From positions 3,410,501-3,474,500 of the forward strand of contig NC_088313.1 in NCBI RefSeq assembly GCF_910592395.1: 64,000 bases of DNA. The letters run 5' to 3'. Positions 1-14,660 of this stretch are shown in pieces. A program made the translations under genes and the position numbers. Positions within the stretch are counted from its first letter, which is position 1; every line of letters starts with the position of its first letter. The stretch is from Lineus longissimus (taxonomy: Eukaryota; Nemertea; Pilidiophora; Heteronemertea; Lineidae). The notes beneath the pieces are model-generated. The model saw nothing but the letters and a program-made list of their open reading frames with translations, was not told the origin of the DNA and did not search any database.

Positions 1-3000
1 GCAGATGGATTTTATAACGCCGATACACAAGGACGTACAGCTTGCGAAAATTGTCATTATGCCACATTGAAGGTTTTTGCAATTCTTTGTTTTTGCACTA
101 AGATCATGGTATGAACGTGTATACACCTGAACACCCCGTATTAAATATTTTCTTACGAGTACTCAGTCTCTTACTTCGATTTAAAGTGCACTTTTTCTTC
201 GCAAGTTGTTCATTCGAGCAAGATTCATTTATGACATATCATTCTTCATTCGCGCTTATCAAAATGACTTGATCTTTGACATATAGTTTCGATATAGTTT
301 GTCCGCAGTCAAAATCGTAATATATAATGATGGATTTGTGGCTTTAGGTTAGCCTCATCAGTTTTGTTGACTCGTGAATGCAGCATTATTGAGTAATAAA
401 TGGCATATTGCAACAGTTATACGTGTTGTTGCTCATGGTGTGTCATCACGTGGTCCTCGTAAAAACATTGGGCGGAGACAGAATATTAGTTTAGTTTGTA
501 CCATAAGGAGCAAACAATGCGTGGAAATTAGTGCTTGATTTCTTGCAGTCTGTTGCTAGATCATCAGCGCGACGAACAGCGGAGAGAATCTCAGTGAAGC
601 ACCAATAATGATAGACTTCACGGCTCTTACAAGGCGCGGAGAGGCAAATAATGAGGCAATCAGGCAGGCAACTTGTTGGGCAACAAATAAAACATTTAAC
701 GCCGGGATGCTCGAGGAGGCACTTGATTGGAGGGTGTTTTGTCTTGTTTGTGCCAGTTCCATTTTAATACATGTTGAGTCACATGAGAATGGCTATAAAA
801 GTAATGTTGTTACTGCCAAGACCAGGCATCTTTCTCCCAATAACATTAAACATGCTGAAGCCACCATCTTTGGCCAACCTATTCCCCAGAAGTCATTGTA
901 ATTCAAGTAAAGGATGTTCCCTAATCTAGTTATCAAAGATTCATTGATATGCCACGCAGTCAATTCTGGTGTCCCGTAACGTAAATCGTCCCCGGGTACT
1001 ATGAAAATACCATCTATTCAGATAAGCCTTAAACCAATTTTAAGACTGGCAATGTTTGTCTCGTAAATCTTGCCGATCTAAAGAAAATGTCACGGTTTCG
1101 ACCCAGTTAGCTTGATTGCTATATATGCAGAGGGGGCAACCGCCAAGATAAACTAGCCATTAAGCCGAAGGAGAACGTTGGAACGAGACATGCCAGACAA
1201 ATACCAGAGGAGGGACTGGATACTTCATGCGGTGTATTCGCGAATAGCCGTGTTTCGAGAAGATTAACGGTAACCTATCGATGTTTAGTCTGCGGGGATG
1301 GTACAAGAAGATTTAACCTACGTGATTCAACGAATTATGAAATGTTCTTAAAGAACACGCGTAGAGCAAAAGGTCAGGTGATAAACTGGTCTTGGGGAGT
1401 TCCCTATTATCTTACAATACGGCAGATGTAGACATGGTTAACTACGTTTTTTATGAGCACGCATCAAATACACTTTACTTCGAGATTGTCGGTCTAAAAT
1501 TGAACGACCAGTGTTGCAGGAAGAGCCACCGCATCGTGACAACATCATTTAGTTTTTCTATAGGCACCAATGCTGACAACCCTGGGTGCGACCGTCCAGC
1601 TGACCGGACGAACTGCCCCCTGGACACAGCCTCCTCAGTGACTCATCCGCGCCATTCGGACAAGACGCGAGCGATTAAGACATGACTGTCTTTGCGGTAA
1701 ACGGTGGATCATGTTGTCACATCGAATATTGGCCAGATGAAAGCTTGGCTGAAATGATAATCCCGTTTATTCTTTCGCAGTTAAATGCAGAAATGGTTGT
1801 CAATATAATACCAATCGATCCAGTCTTCGATGACCTATGTTAGTCATTAGATATGACCTTGTGGACAGTCGGCTCTGGCTGCAACTCGCCACTTATGCAT
1901 CACAGGAGGACGAAGATTTTATCATTATTTTAAAAAGCTTAATTTATCTGGTTTTTAATGATAGGATAATTACAATACCAAGCCCGCTTATAAAATTCTG
2001 AATAGTATGCATAAATAATGTACACTGTGGTGATGTTAGTCTTGCTCACTGCGGGTAATTTACCTTCTTCGCATTTTAATCGATTTTTAATACATTTTTA
2101 CATATTTTGTACATTAGGAGACAACATTGGATGCTTATGTCGTCCAACTCGAATTTGAAAAGCGCAAGCCTTTTTCTTTAGCAGAAACGGCTCAGGATTC
2201 AGTATTCGCACTTGCTCTCAAGTCCCGAACTTGTTTTTGACTTGGATCCGGAGTGGAGACCCTCGATCCAGACACAGCTAGAGACTCTAAAGGCTGTAAG
2301 AGGCTCTGGAAGTTTCAACAGTTCTACGAAGAATATGACGATTGTTGCAGAAACTGAACTAGAGCATACACGTCAGAGATAGATCATGCATGGATTAATC
2401 CTTCATTCAACTCGTTCAAGCTACATCTGCATGTGCAGGTACAGCGAATTTAGCTGATACGTACATTACAGTTAAATTTCGTGACAACTTTGATATTACT
2501 GAACAATTCTGTTTGACTTCATGACAATCGCAGCGCTGTCAGACAACAAAAGTAATCCTGGTCATTGGTGATACATCGGCTCATCGACATCGTCAGCCTT
2601 CCAAGCCAACAAGCACGCAAATTGACCAAGTAGAGGTCAGCTCCTTCCTGACTGGAGGGATGCGGCGGTGGCATTGCCCAAGGCGCTTGCTTCACATATA
2701 AAAGGTGGGAAATAATCCATGTTCTAGCTCGTTTAGCGAGAGAGGGACTGATGACTACATGAAAGAAAGAAGCTAATAGGCTAGAGAGACAGATGAGGGT
2801 GCAGTGGTACAGGATGCTGGTGTAACCCGAAGGTCAAGCTACAATGATAGATTGTTAACCCTTTACGGCCGAGGTTTTTCAAATGCATCGAGGGCAACGA
2901 TAAAAGTGTCCATATTTCTCGGCGTTAACTCACTGTGATTTTTGCTATGTATTTCGTAACAAAATGTAGCATCAGCTAGGAGACATAGACAAATGAAATT

Positions 3001-6000
3001 TTTCTATTACCAAATTAATTTGCTCGTTCATGTATCAAGATCAGCATAGGACGAGGATCTGTATCATATTGGACCATACATTCAACCACGACCCAGTCGG
3101 TTAAAGTAGCAATGTCAACTTTTGATAAAGTAGATCCCAGTTCAATCTAATTTGTGAGGGTTTGTTATACCTTCAGCGAGATTTAGTTCTCTAATCACTA
3201 ATCAGAATATTGGCACCAGATGTGCTATATGAAGTTGCACAGGCCCACATGTACATGTCATTATAAGTCATCAATCATTTATTGTAAAACTATGACTTAA
3301 AGAGTTACATGCACAATGTACATATCATTTGTGTACATTCATACTTGAATGTGTGCAGATACTGACATCGTCTGTTTAGGTCAGCCGTAATCAAAAAGGA
3401 AGTGGTCAGCTAACTGTGGACAGAAGGGCCCAAGATGAGTCACACATCCTAAGGGAAACAAGGGTTCATCCCCGCCTGTTCAGGTGTGTGCTCATCATGC
3501 GGATATTAAGGGTCTTTCCTTCATAATACCCTAAGGGACTCACCAGGGTCATTGCTGACTTAGATTAGTAGGGGAGGCTGACAATGGGATTTCAAAGGGA
3601 AATGAGAGTTTGAGTATGTGCGCATGGATGATTTACCTGAGTCAACGATCTATCCATTACAACACCGATGCAATGATTAGGACCTCATTAGACCGGATTT
3701 GTGCAAATGAGCTGACAGATATTGGTTGTCAGGGATAATCTTAGGGTACCCTAGAGGCCGATTGGTTCTCAGGTATACGTGTAGCGTTTTGATGAAAATA
3801 ACGAAAAATAACGAAGTTGGTTATTTGTTGGTGTTGTTGTACTATTAGCTAATTAATATTACCGGGTGTTTACAACGTCGAACTCTATGTGATTTGTTAC
3901 GGAGTGACACGTCATCTCACAAATTATGTAGTTTGGGGCATTGTCTAGTCTTATAGAGACGGAACTGGAGTAACTCAACTACATTGGGTGATTAGCTTGG
4001 GAGGAATCATTCAATGCTCATACTGCGTACATGGATGTACAGTGACCTAGGTGTTGCATCTTCCATGATGTCCCTTTAGTAAACAAAGAAAGAATTTTAT
4101 TGTATAAATTCTACCCTCACTAACTGCAAGATAAACAACGGCCACTCGAGAGTCTGATTGGGGGGACGATTCATCGTATCACTGTTTAGATCGTTGATAT
4201 CTCATTTCAAATCGTGCAGGAGATTAAATTGAATGTCCAATTACCCGATCGGTCTTACTCGAACTGATAAAATCAGTCGGTTAGCCAAAATCCCGTTGAG
4301 CCTGAGATGGATATCTCTTGACTGCCAAACACCACTCGAATGATTGTTTCAAAACTAGATGAACTGGAAAACATGTAGAAATACGTGCCTCAATGTAAGA
4401 GTTTTGAGGGAAGGAAAGCGTGATATGGACTCATGTTTGTCTCCTCCTGTGGCTTGATTACTTGAAATACAATACTCCTAAGTCACAGATAGCATCTCAG
4501 AAATGGTCATGTAATCAAAAGTCATTGTGAAGCTTTAAACCAAGACGTCATCAACTGTCAAAAATACTATGCCATATAATCGCCATGGTGGCGCCTATTG
4601 TTATCGCATATCACGCCGAGGAAATGTTCTCGCGTTTCTCCTGGTGTTGATAGGAGAAAAAAAGAAAATCTACTGCGACCAATTGCTCAGTATATTACCA
4701 TTCCGATCAAATTTCAACTAATTTAATTTCCTTTCGACAAACTGAGCTGACTCTGAGGGGAGAAGGAGTAATTTCTTCGAGTCTGTTTTGGTAGCTCTGG
4801 TGACGCTGATGGATTAGCTTGGAGTCAAATAACGTACTACATAGAATAAGAAGGCTTGTTTGACATTTGCAGGGGATATCACAAGAAGGTTGCACATACC
4901 TCCAGAAAAGGAAAGAACTGGCTCATGTCTTGGTAGGGATAGTGTAATTCTAGCATGGTTTCGCTATGCAGCTATCAAACTAGTTGTTAATTTATCAAAT
5001 ATTCTTACATCAAAGTACGAATTCCGAGCATTAACTTATAAACGCACCGATTGTGACTGTACGTATGTGTGATTGGTATTTTAAATCCCTTTACGAGTTT
5101 TTGTGCACAAAATATAATTGCCATCATAAATGCCAAGTTGACAGATGTTTTCGCTGGCGTACTGCATGATAAAGCATTCCGTCGTCAGCCCGACCATTTT
5201 AAACAGAAACCACCAGCGATATCTGATTTCTCTGTCAGTGTGATTGCTTTGAGTTGTGAGCAACACACCTGGTGTTAAAACCCTGAACTCATGGTAGTAA
5301 ACAAAGCAACGGGTCCAGTGCATACTGGTCCAATTGGCAACTGTTCATTCTTACTACGTGCTAATATTGTATCGTCATATCGTCTTGTTTCAATCGAGCG
5401 CTAATAGTGTGAGTTTCAAAAAGGTGTAGGGTTTTCTTCTATATTTGCCAAGCGGGTGTTACTTTACAAATCTATGCGTAGCATTGCGAGATACATGACT
5501 GTATTCCCTCTTTATTCTTCGATTTGTCGACTACAAGTAAAAGCGGACACAGATATTTTAATTTTTTTTAATTCTCACGTTTCTGTCATAAAACTAGCAA
5601 ATAATTTGCTCAGGATGAAATATGAAACTACTTACGGACTGAGGTCGTGTTTCAATGTCCTCACGGCTAAAGTGAAGCACAATCTTTAGGCAACGATTCT
5701 GAAAAAACACGTTATTATTTGTTTTACAACCAACCATTAAGTTCAATCAATGAAATACACAGGTGGGCATTACAAAACAGAGGAATGCAGACAAAGATGT
5801 TTCTGGGCAGCGAAATGCCTGAGCGTAGATTTCATCTGATATCACCAAGAAAGACGAGTCACCACACATATTCCGATTGTGGAGGAGTAGCTTTGTTTTC
5901 GTGTGTACACAGTTCATTAGGATCATTAGATCTCGAATTACTCTGTCGAGCTGGGTAATATACGATGAAGAACCCATTTGAAAATCGACCCCAGTAATGT

Positions 6001-9000
6001 CTGCGCTATTCATACAATGCTCATTCTCTTTGCTGCATGCAGCATTGTCTCGACTTTCCGAATTCCTGGTGGATTGCGAACCCGTCATGAATCAGAGGAA
6101 ATAGTTGCAGTCAAAGAAAGAGCTACCTATCTTGAAAGAAGATTTCAAGAAAAGTATATTTAAGATATCTCAACTTGATAGGTAGATAACGATCATCTAG
6201 CTGAAGAAAGACATTTCCAAAGTAGCTTGATTTATATATTTCCGAGTCATCAACAGACTCGGGAGACCATTTGGAATTTTACCTCAACTAGCAAAGGACT
6301 GGGCCTTTTTACGCTAGCGTTATCAAACTCTTACCTCGATATTTCGATTCAGGCTTTCTTCCTCATTCGGGGAACTGGTGAGCAGGTATAGATATTGCGA
6401 CCTGACCTATAGCCAGGTAGGCCTACTGACAATTGGAAAGATGGTTAGAGAAAAAGTGCATTGTTATATGCAGGCTTTTTACTGGCCACCTGTACTAGCA
6501 TTACAGGTATGCTCATGATCGTAATGTCCATGTCACATTCAAGCGTGGACAATACCTATCGAGCAGTCGTAACCGGTATCTCCTTGGGGTAGTTGCCCTT
6601 TGAATGTGGGTGTAGCTGACACGATCTGCCAAGGGTTTGCAGTGGCCATTTAGTTATAAATAACAATGTGATAGAAATTGAAGTATCCCTAGATGTGAAC
6701 AAAGATTTATAGGAGAGAATGATGCCACGACAGGAAATGTAACCGACATGACCCGGATTTATACAATTTTTTAAAGTAACAAGATACTTATCCATTGTGA
6801 ATTTTAAAAATAATTTTCGTGACAAGATGAAGGTAACATTTACCAGTTTTGCTTTACAAAGGAAATCACCTTTCACCTAATTTATGAGGAACTGAAGTAT
6901 TTTTAGTTACGATTTTTCTCTTGGCCAGATACGACACTGTTGTCACGCTGCCAACGAAGTATACATCTAGTATCAGAAGCGGATATCTTGGAACAAGAAT
7001 TTGTATTGGTGATGGTGTATTGGTGGACATTAGAGATCTCATTGTAATGTGACATCTTTCTAATAGCAACACATTGTTATCGTAGTAAAGAAGGTTAGTG
7101 TTTGACATGAATGGGCGATCGGAAAGATTCGGACGACTAGCAACGCTACTCCCAAGGGTTCTGTGCAGTCAAAACTCCTTGCTACTATTCAGAATATTTT
7201 TTTAAGATTGATTCGTGATATCACTTTTATGTCAAGATGAGACACGTTATTGATTTAGTATACTATAGGAAATATTGGGTCATCAAAACAAAGTTGCGTA
7301 TCTCCCATGTACGAGTACTAGAAATATTATTTCTTGTCCTGTTAAAGGGGTACTTGTGTCGTGGTTACGATAGAACGTGGTTTTGACAAGACCGACGGGA
7401 GGCGCCAGGAAATAAGATTAGACCATATTTTAACACATGCAGCCAAAATTCGATAAACTCGTAATGTTAGTTTTTATGGGCCCTATCAATGTGAGGACAG
7501 AAATTTGAATACGCCCCTGTCTAAATCACGTTGCTATACCCGCTACCCCATTGTTTTCCTTAATCGATAAGGTGATCAACCCCACTTTATTCACGCCTCT
7601 CATGCGTGGCTTCTGAGAAAATCTTATCAGTTTGTCGTTTCTGCCGCAATTCTTCCCCATTCATCCTAGTCGATTTAATTGAATTCAGCTTAAAGAGAGC
7701 TTTGGAAAAAGTCATCCTAGGATTCAGCGTAAAATGGGCTGTATTCATGGTTCTGACTCACAGGAACCCATAGCGTGAAAATTCGCAGTTGAAATTAAAC
7801 CGACAAAACCCACAAACTAATAGGGATAGTGCATAAAGATCCACCGCATTAGAGTTCTAATTCACCCAATAATGATCCACGAACGAGCGCCTTTTCTTGC
7901 TGTATCCCTTATTAAAGGAATGGACCTGTTTCCATTCGATGAAGAGACACTTCCAATCGGTTAGGACGTTTCTACAACAAAATGCATTTAATAGTAAAAC
8001 AACTAGATTCGCTGAATTACGATTTGACAGTCTGTTTAAGCCGCAATGAGTCAGTTTTTCGTACTCGTCAGTTGGGTTGCTAAACCGAATTTACTACCGG
8101 GTTTATTAGATTTACATTCGTATCAACATGTTCCTGGCTTTCGTCTTCAAACATTCGAATAAAAAATCGTTTTTTATTTCGTTGAATGACAACTCGCATT
8201 CTGATGTCTCCGTTGTAAAAATGGCGTTTTTAACGGCCGATCAATGGTCTTTGTTTTTTACAGTTTTATCCATTGTCTGCAATGGAAGTCACTGTGTTTA
8301 ATTGGTATCAAATCAAAGTAATCTAAGGCCAGAACGTTGGGAACTAGAGACAGGCGTACCTGTGACTTTAATGCTTAGTATTTAGAAGCAAATCATTACC
8401 TGCATGTATTTGTCAAGACACTTAATCAAACTTTCCCGGAAAAAATGCCAAATTTCTTTAGCGTCTTGCAGTACATATAGTAACCTCTCTAATAAGGACA
8501 AACTTGGTACTGGCAAATGCTGTCTTTAATGTGAGGTGTCCCGATTACAGGGGTTCAGTTCTATAGAACTGACAAATTCTGGACCAAATGTGGTGTCATC
8601 TATTACTAGAGAGGGTTTCCATTTGAGAGAGGTGTCCGTGAAGGGAGGTTCCACTTTAGTACCCGACTAGTCAAATGACAATATTGTTTATTTCCTCTTC
8701 ACCCGATCCATTAACTAGTCGCTTAGATGTTTAGTGTCTCCTAATATTTTTGACGTCAGCGCACTGGGCAAAAAACTGAAGAAAGCCATTAAGTTGTATG
8801 TTGTGTCGCCTCCGGCCCACCGAAGCGTAAAGAACAAGGTTTCTTGTAGATATGAGTGTTGATCAAAATACGCCATCAACAAGGAACAATGCACCTGTTG
8901 GATTCGGGAGAGGAACATAGGAAAAAGAGACGGCGCCTGGCTTGTTTTTGATGGCAATTGCCAATGGTGTGCAGCGATGCCTGCGGCAGATGGATGACGC

Positions 9001-12000
9001 GAAGCGTACTAAAAAGAACCAGTTTCGTGTAGACATTGGTCGTGAACAGCTTTGTACATCGCATTAAAACACTGCGTTTTGTTATTGTCGGCTTTTTTCT
9101 TGGTAATCTTTTTATCATGCTGTACTACATTCATGTCCATCGCCTTTTTTCACAAATTGATTTTCAGGACATATGATATGGTATGTTTTTTTTACCGGCA
9201 ACGTCCTGGAATCCAGTTTTATTTTACGTCATCCTACAAAACTAATCATGCAAAGAGGGCAATCTGTAGACAACAAGGTATACTCATCAAGTTGTTTTCA
9301 AATTTGCTGCTGTGTTATCCCTAGTCGGAATCAGAGAACAAAAGTATGGATTAGACATAAACACTAGACACGTCAATAGCCTGACTGCTCGTCAACACGT
9401 TTAATCACTTATCATCAATTCGTACGATACCTCACATGTTCAACAGTACACGTGAACATAATCGAAAAGGTTTTTTACTTGAAATAACGTTTTGTTTTTG
9501 CTTTTACCTTAGAGTAACCAGCCACTCTAAGCTTTTACCTTACCTCGCTTGCCTACATCAGTGAAGGCGTCTGAGAGAATCTTTGGTACCTGGCAGATGA
9601 CGTTGAGTATGTCGAGGGTTACATATACGTGTACACTAGATCTATCATTAACTCTGTGATGTCTTTGTTTGGCCGAGTATTACACCTCTCCGGTTCTTCA
9701 GACTGCGCAGCGATAACCGGGCACGCATATCTGAACTGAAAGCAAAGATGCTAAACCTTAGAGAGTTGCTTCTCTTAGTCTGTTTACACGTTGGATATAT
9801 CGTAGGATCAATTGATTAAAGCGGTAGGCGCGCTCCTTTGTCCACCTGTTGCTTGCTTACAAGTCCTAAGTGACAGCCCTATGATCGATTATCATTTTCC
9901 TATTCAACAAGTATTGCGTCTTAGTCGAGGTAAACGTGTCAAATGAAGTATGGATGGAGTGTGTTCCTGAATGCATTCAAATAATCCATTGGTTACCGGA
10001 AGATTTCTGTTTGATAAAACGATTCGCTTTTTCGTAAGAATCTGCAGAAACGTGATATTTTAATTCCCATCCGGGGACAGGGCCATACATCATTCTGTTA
10101 GCAGCAAACATGACATCTATGGAGCACTTTTTGCTTGCTCTACATCAAACATTTCGTGTTTATTTTCTTTTTACTGTAGTTTTACTGTCAACTGAATACA
10201 TATGAATAAAGGTTGCTTTATTCCCTTACCTGCTGTATAGGTTCCCAACAGATCAAATAAGGACTCTGGTGTGACATCCGGATCAGAGAAACACTCTATT
10301 TACCTTAGAGACCTTGAAAAGATGACACGGTTGAGTTTTAATAACTTCCAAAATATCAATCTCGATCTTTCCCAATTTTAACCAGATGTACCACGAGAAA
10401 ACTACTTGTAGTAAGTTAAAGTTTGAATGAACTATCGATCCAAAAAAGAGAACAGTATAGGATAACCACCACTTTTTAAATATTCACTCAAAGATTGCAT
10501 CACCGCTGGACGATTTATGCACCAGTCGTCTATGTTCATCCAAATAATGGGTTTAAGGCAGCGAGAAGAAGGCAATAAAAGATCGTACTTTCCGCAGAGG
10601 AGCTCTACCCGATGGACCGACACTTCTTCCTTCCGTATCAAGACCTCATTTGATCACGAATGACCAGCTTAATTGACCTAATTAAAAGCGACACGCTCAG
10701 TTATGCTTTCAATTCTGAGGCCCACTGAACCCAGTAACCATCCAATAGATCCCACCTTCCATTTTCATTGGCTTTTTTCATGGCGCTTGATTTGAATCAT
10801 CCGCTAGGGCTGTTCCCGTTACGGCTGCCGGAGTGAAGAATCGCAAACTCAATTTTCATCTTGATTAGCCATCCTCGTGGCGGCTGCGGGATTTAAAGTT
10901 CACATTCTGGTCATGGCGGAGTTTAGATAGTGAATCGTTCGCCTACAATAAGTAGATTAGGGAATGATGCGCTCCCTTGGTAAAGCATTTAATGAAAACG
11001 GACATATTAAACTTGGCAATATCTGAATAATGAATGGAGCAAGAACATCAAAAAGACATATAAGAACTACTATAGTTTGATTTAAAGGGTTGCCAGAGTG
11101 GTATTCTGTGAGTGACCAGGGTTTCCTACTTCGTCAGTTCTCAATTTCGATTTTCAATTTCCAAGAAGAGAAAAATAGAATACGACTTGAAACATAAAAT
11201 AACATCTCTAACATGGCGGTTACTTTGAATTGCTTGGTCGCATTCAATAAATAAATCCTATCAGCTTAACTTAAGATGCTTCAAACCAGAAGTTTTTTTA
11301 CTTTTAATGGCGTAGAATGGGCTGTACTGAAAACCCAGCCTCGGAGAATGTGCCCAAATAATAAGTCGGTGCCGCAAGTTCTCGCTTCAACGAGGCGAAA
11401 GTTAATTTTAATAGAAAAGCAGTGACTTTTGCCATATTGCAATATGAGATCATTCCACACATTACAGACCAGTAAATTCAAATGTCAAAATAAATAGCCT
11501 ATCAAAATAACAACATGAACTAAGCTAATTAGTAATGGGTCTATCAATTTTGTGACACATCACTGGAATAATTAAACGATTATTTGGAAAGGTGGCTTTT
11601 TGCCAGATATTAAGATTGAGCCTTGATACACGATGTACCATGTTACTGATGTTACTGTGAATCATCTTAGCACAATGCTTTGCCCCTAGATAGATGATGA
11701 CGCTTTAACTCACTGTCTTGAAACTGTTTCCCATAAACACAAGTCGAGACCAAGTAGAAAGAACCTACCAAGGTTTTTATGCAATATTTACTGGAGCCTT
11801 CACCAGTTTGAATCTGTAAGTGCAAAAACGGGTTAAAAAGTAAAAGAGATTGTGAACAGACCAGAGCGGATGTTAACAGCCAAAAAATGCAGTTGGTCTA
11901 GCCTCTTAAACTAGCTTGCGTGGCCTTTCCCAATCAGTCAACTTCTTCAAGTGCAAGTACATATAAAGTCACCGAGGCGGACTAAATGGCTTTGAGATGC

Positions 12001-12366
12001 AAATAAAATTGAACGATCCGCAGCGCAAGGCAAGGGAAAGATAGCTCAAATCATGAATCGCCTGATCTCTCGTGTCAGGCTCAAAGCAAAGATCTGTTAC
12101 TTGTTCACCAAAACGATCGATTTTTCTATTCAGCATGTTAAATTCGATCAGTATATATCGTCGTACAGAATCACTGGGGACCTTAGATCTCGTTTTATCT
12201 CGATCCCGCCAGCCCGAGATTTGTCAGTCTCGCGTGTATGTCTTTTGTGTTGTAACATCTTTAAGACGATTTTCATTACCACTTAACTGTGTATTTGGTA
12301 ACGTGAGTGTTTATTTAGTGAAAGGCCAGGGTGGGGAGTCGAATAGTCGACATTATTATCGCAGGT
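1..12366. other. Non-coding stretch, no gene recognised
   Basis: About 12.4 kb of AT-rich sequence with frequent stops in all frames. The longest open frames (about 60-113 codons, for example at 608-901 and 5747-6088) have no recognisable domain, and several begin at non-ATG codons. I see no tRNA, rRNA or transposase. Small features are an 18-bp perfect palindrome at 8555-8572 and an ACATGTACATGT-type palindrome near 3247. Introns or distal exons of an unseen gene cannot be excluded. Confidence 0.6.
8555..8572. repeat. 18-bp perfect palindrome
   Basis: TCAGTTCTATAGAACTGA reads the same on both strands with no loop. The next flanking bases break the symmetry. It may be a dimeric protein-binding site or chance; nothing nearby explains it. 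Confidence 0.4.
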
Positions 12367-12519
12367 ATGGCACCTTTCGAGGCGGTTTTAAGTGTTTGTC
12401 TATTTGTTGTGTCGTCTGCATTATTGGCAACTAGCACACGAGGATTAGGGGACAGATGCTATCATGTAGATATCGAGCAGCAGAATAGACCACCTGAGCA
12501 ATTAGAAAAAAAGAAATAA
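12367..12519 (+). CDS. Candidate small secreted peptide or signal-peptide exon
   Basis: A 50-codon frame starting at an ATG with G at -3 and G at +4. The first ~25 residues form a plausible signal peptide (hydrophobic core VLSVCLFVVSSALLA, then TSTRG). A short hydrophilic remainder follows, with one cysteine, a PPEQ stretch and a lysine-rich end. The TAA stop lies inside an AATAAA motif (12515-12520), so a transcript could end just past the frame. I do not recognise the peptide and see no dibasic cleavage sites before the terminal lysines. It may instead be a first exon or a chance frame. The larger frame around it (from 12331) has no better start. Confidence 0.25.
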   Translation: MAPFEAVLSVCLFVVSSALLATSTRGLGDRCYHVDIEQQNRPPEQLEKKK

Positions 12520-13115
12520 ATCCGCTGTGGGTTTGCTCAGGAATGGTATTTGGGCTAACTCAAGGATGAAATAGCGACGGAGAACCCCATTCATGTAACA
12601 ACTGATTCTCCTGAGCTGAGAACGCCGTCTTAAAGAAGAATATTGAGAGGAGACAAGTGGGCAAGATTGATTTACATGAATACAGCTCTAGGTGTCTCTC
12701 CAGGATCACACGAAGTTGGCTACAGGTGTCTTTCCAGGCTCTCAGTACATGGTACTACATGTATTTACACTTAACTTGTACGAGGAATGTTTTTCTTAGC
12801 TGTAAGTATAACTGAAAGAGACCAAGTTTTCAAACTGGGCATATATATAACCCCCACCACCACCACAACCTATAGTCCTCATTCGACATCTTAACCGTTC
12901 CCAATCCATAACCAGTGATGTTTGAAGAAGTCTCACATCAAAATATATATAGCATGGCTTTTTAAAAAACAGTGCTACAGATAATTCGTTGCGATTTTGA
13001 AAAAACCACAAGTCAAAGGGTTCTCGAAATCCAAAATATATATCCAAGGCTTAAGAACAATGGCACCATATCACACAGACCACCACCACTGACGAACACG
13101 TCCTGAATAAAAATG

Positions 13116-13353
13116 GCCGGGTCTATTTGGCAAGCCGCTCGCCGAACAGGCATCTTTTTTTGTCCTGTTTGGAGAGCCGCTTGCCAAACAAAAAGGCCAC
13201 CCTGTTCGGCCAGCCGGGCTTGCCAAACAGGTAAAAAATCTACCCTGTTTGGCGAGCTGGAGACTTTACTGTAATATTAATGAGTTCGGCTCACCATTCA
13301 GGACAAGAAAAAGGCGCTGTTTGGTAAGCCGGGCTTGCCAAGTAGTCACTTCC
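13116..13353 (+). mobile_element. Non-autonomous DNA transposon (MITE), copy 1
   Basis: A 238-bp element closely matching a second copy at 24066-24245. Its ends are imperfect inverted repeats: both read inward as GG, about a dozen partly matching bases, then TTGGCAAGCC. The same TTGGCAAGCC-type words recur inside in both orientations. It is flanked by the 9-bp direct duplication AATAAAAAT (13107-13115 and 13354-13362). There is no open frame for a transposase. The 8-9 bp duplication would suit a hAT-type or P-type family, but the superfamily is an inference. Confidence 0.8.
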
Positions 13354-13765
13354 AATAAAAATTGTCGCGTTCTTTACTCGTGATGACCCAAAAGGGTTTA
13401 CATGTAGCTGAAAACCGCACAACCATCCAACATGTACAACAAGTTGATACGCTTGTGTACGCTACAACACAGAGCCCATGCCTTGGAGCCCATGCGCGCA
13501 GTAGTAAACTGGGGAATAGCCAACGTAATTCTTCTAGGTAAAAAAGAGAACAGTGGTCCATTTATAATGGTTCCAATGCCCAACGGTAATTTATTTTCAT
13601 GGAGGAAAAAGACTAGTGCACGTTTGCGCTGCTTGGGGAGATTTCGCCAAGGATAGATAAGGAAGATGGGCAGGACGCGTAACTAATTACCTGAAACCGA
13701 TGAGCCATTTCACCATCCGCAGGAAGACAAAGACGAAGCCGATCAGTCTTCATTAACTAATGGGA

Positions 13766-13802
13766 CCCCCCCCCCCCCTTCCACACACACACGCAGGCAC
13801 AC
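13766..13802. repeat. Poly-C tract (13 C) with CA-rich tail
   Basis: Thirteen consecutive C are followed by an imperfect CA/CACG repeat. It is one of six long G/C homopolymers in the window. Confidence 0.9.
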
Positions 13803-14660
13803 GCACTTGGCTGCAGTGTACATTTTACCATTTTATCATTTACATGTATGTTAGTCTCTGCGTACACTCTTCATATGGTTTTCTCATATATCTCACAGAA
13901 TTCGCCGGGAATCCTGAAAATGTTCACCAATTCATCTTTTAATTCCAAAAACAAATTTCAAATCGAAAAACAAATTTTCGGGATTTTTTTACGAATCTTT
14001 ATTACATACATTTTCGTATCATCCGCACAATAAAATGCCAATAAATATTTGGATGTTTAAAGCACCTCAAGAAAGCACCTCAACAACGATTTGCCATTAA
14101 ACAAAGCAAGTGCTACACCATTAACGAGAATCGACAGAATTGCTTTTATTCACTTCCCCAATCGCCATCAATAAGACGGCCTATTTGGCCCATGTTTACG
14201 TGATGAACAGTCCCTCGATTGGTCCAATTCTAACAGTTAATTATACATTTGAAAGGCAAACGCATTAAGGGAGAGATTGATCATTTGTCTGCTCATGTCA
14301 CCAGAGCCATTTATATCATCTCTTCGACTGTTCCGGCCCGGCGACTCGAGGTCCAGACTGGTTGCCGCACATAGCGTCCCGATAGCGTCTGCCCTCCTTA
14401 TCTCATCTTGCAAGCAGAAGGTGGTGTCAGCGTCTCTATCACTTACTCTCCTTAATAAGTGGATCGTCACAGAACGCCTTTAATTAGTTGGAATGAGAAT
14501 GTGTTGTTGATCCAAGTTCTGATCGCGCCGCATATACAGGGTGGGCCGGAAATGTTCCAAATGGGATAAGAATCCCAATCGAAAGCTACTAGAGATAGCT
14601 TGCGACGTTCATGCACTGGAAATGACTGTGTCTGACTGACAAGTAAGTTGTATAATATCA

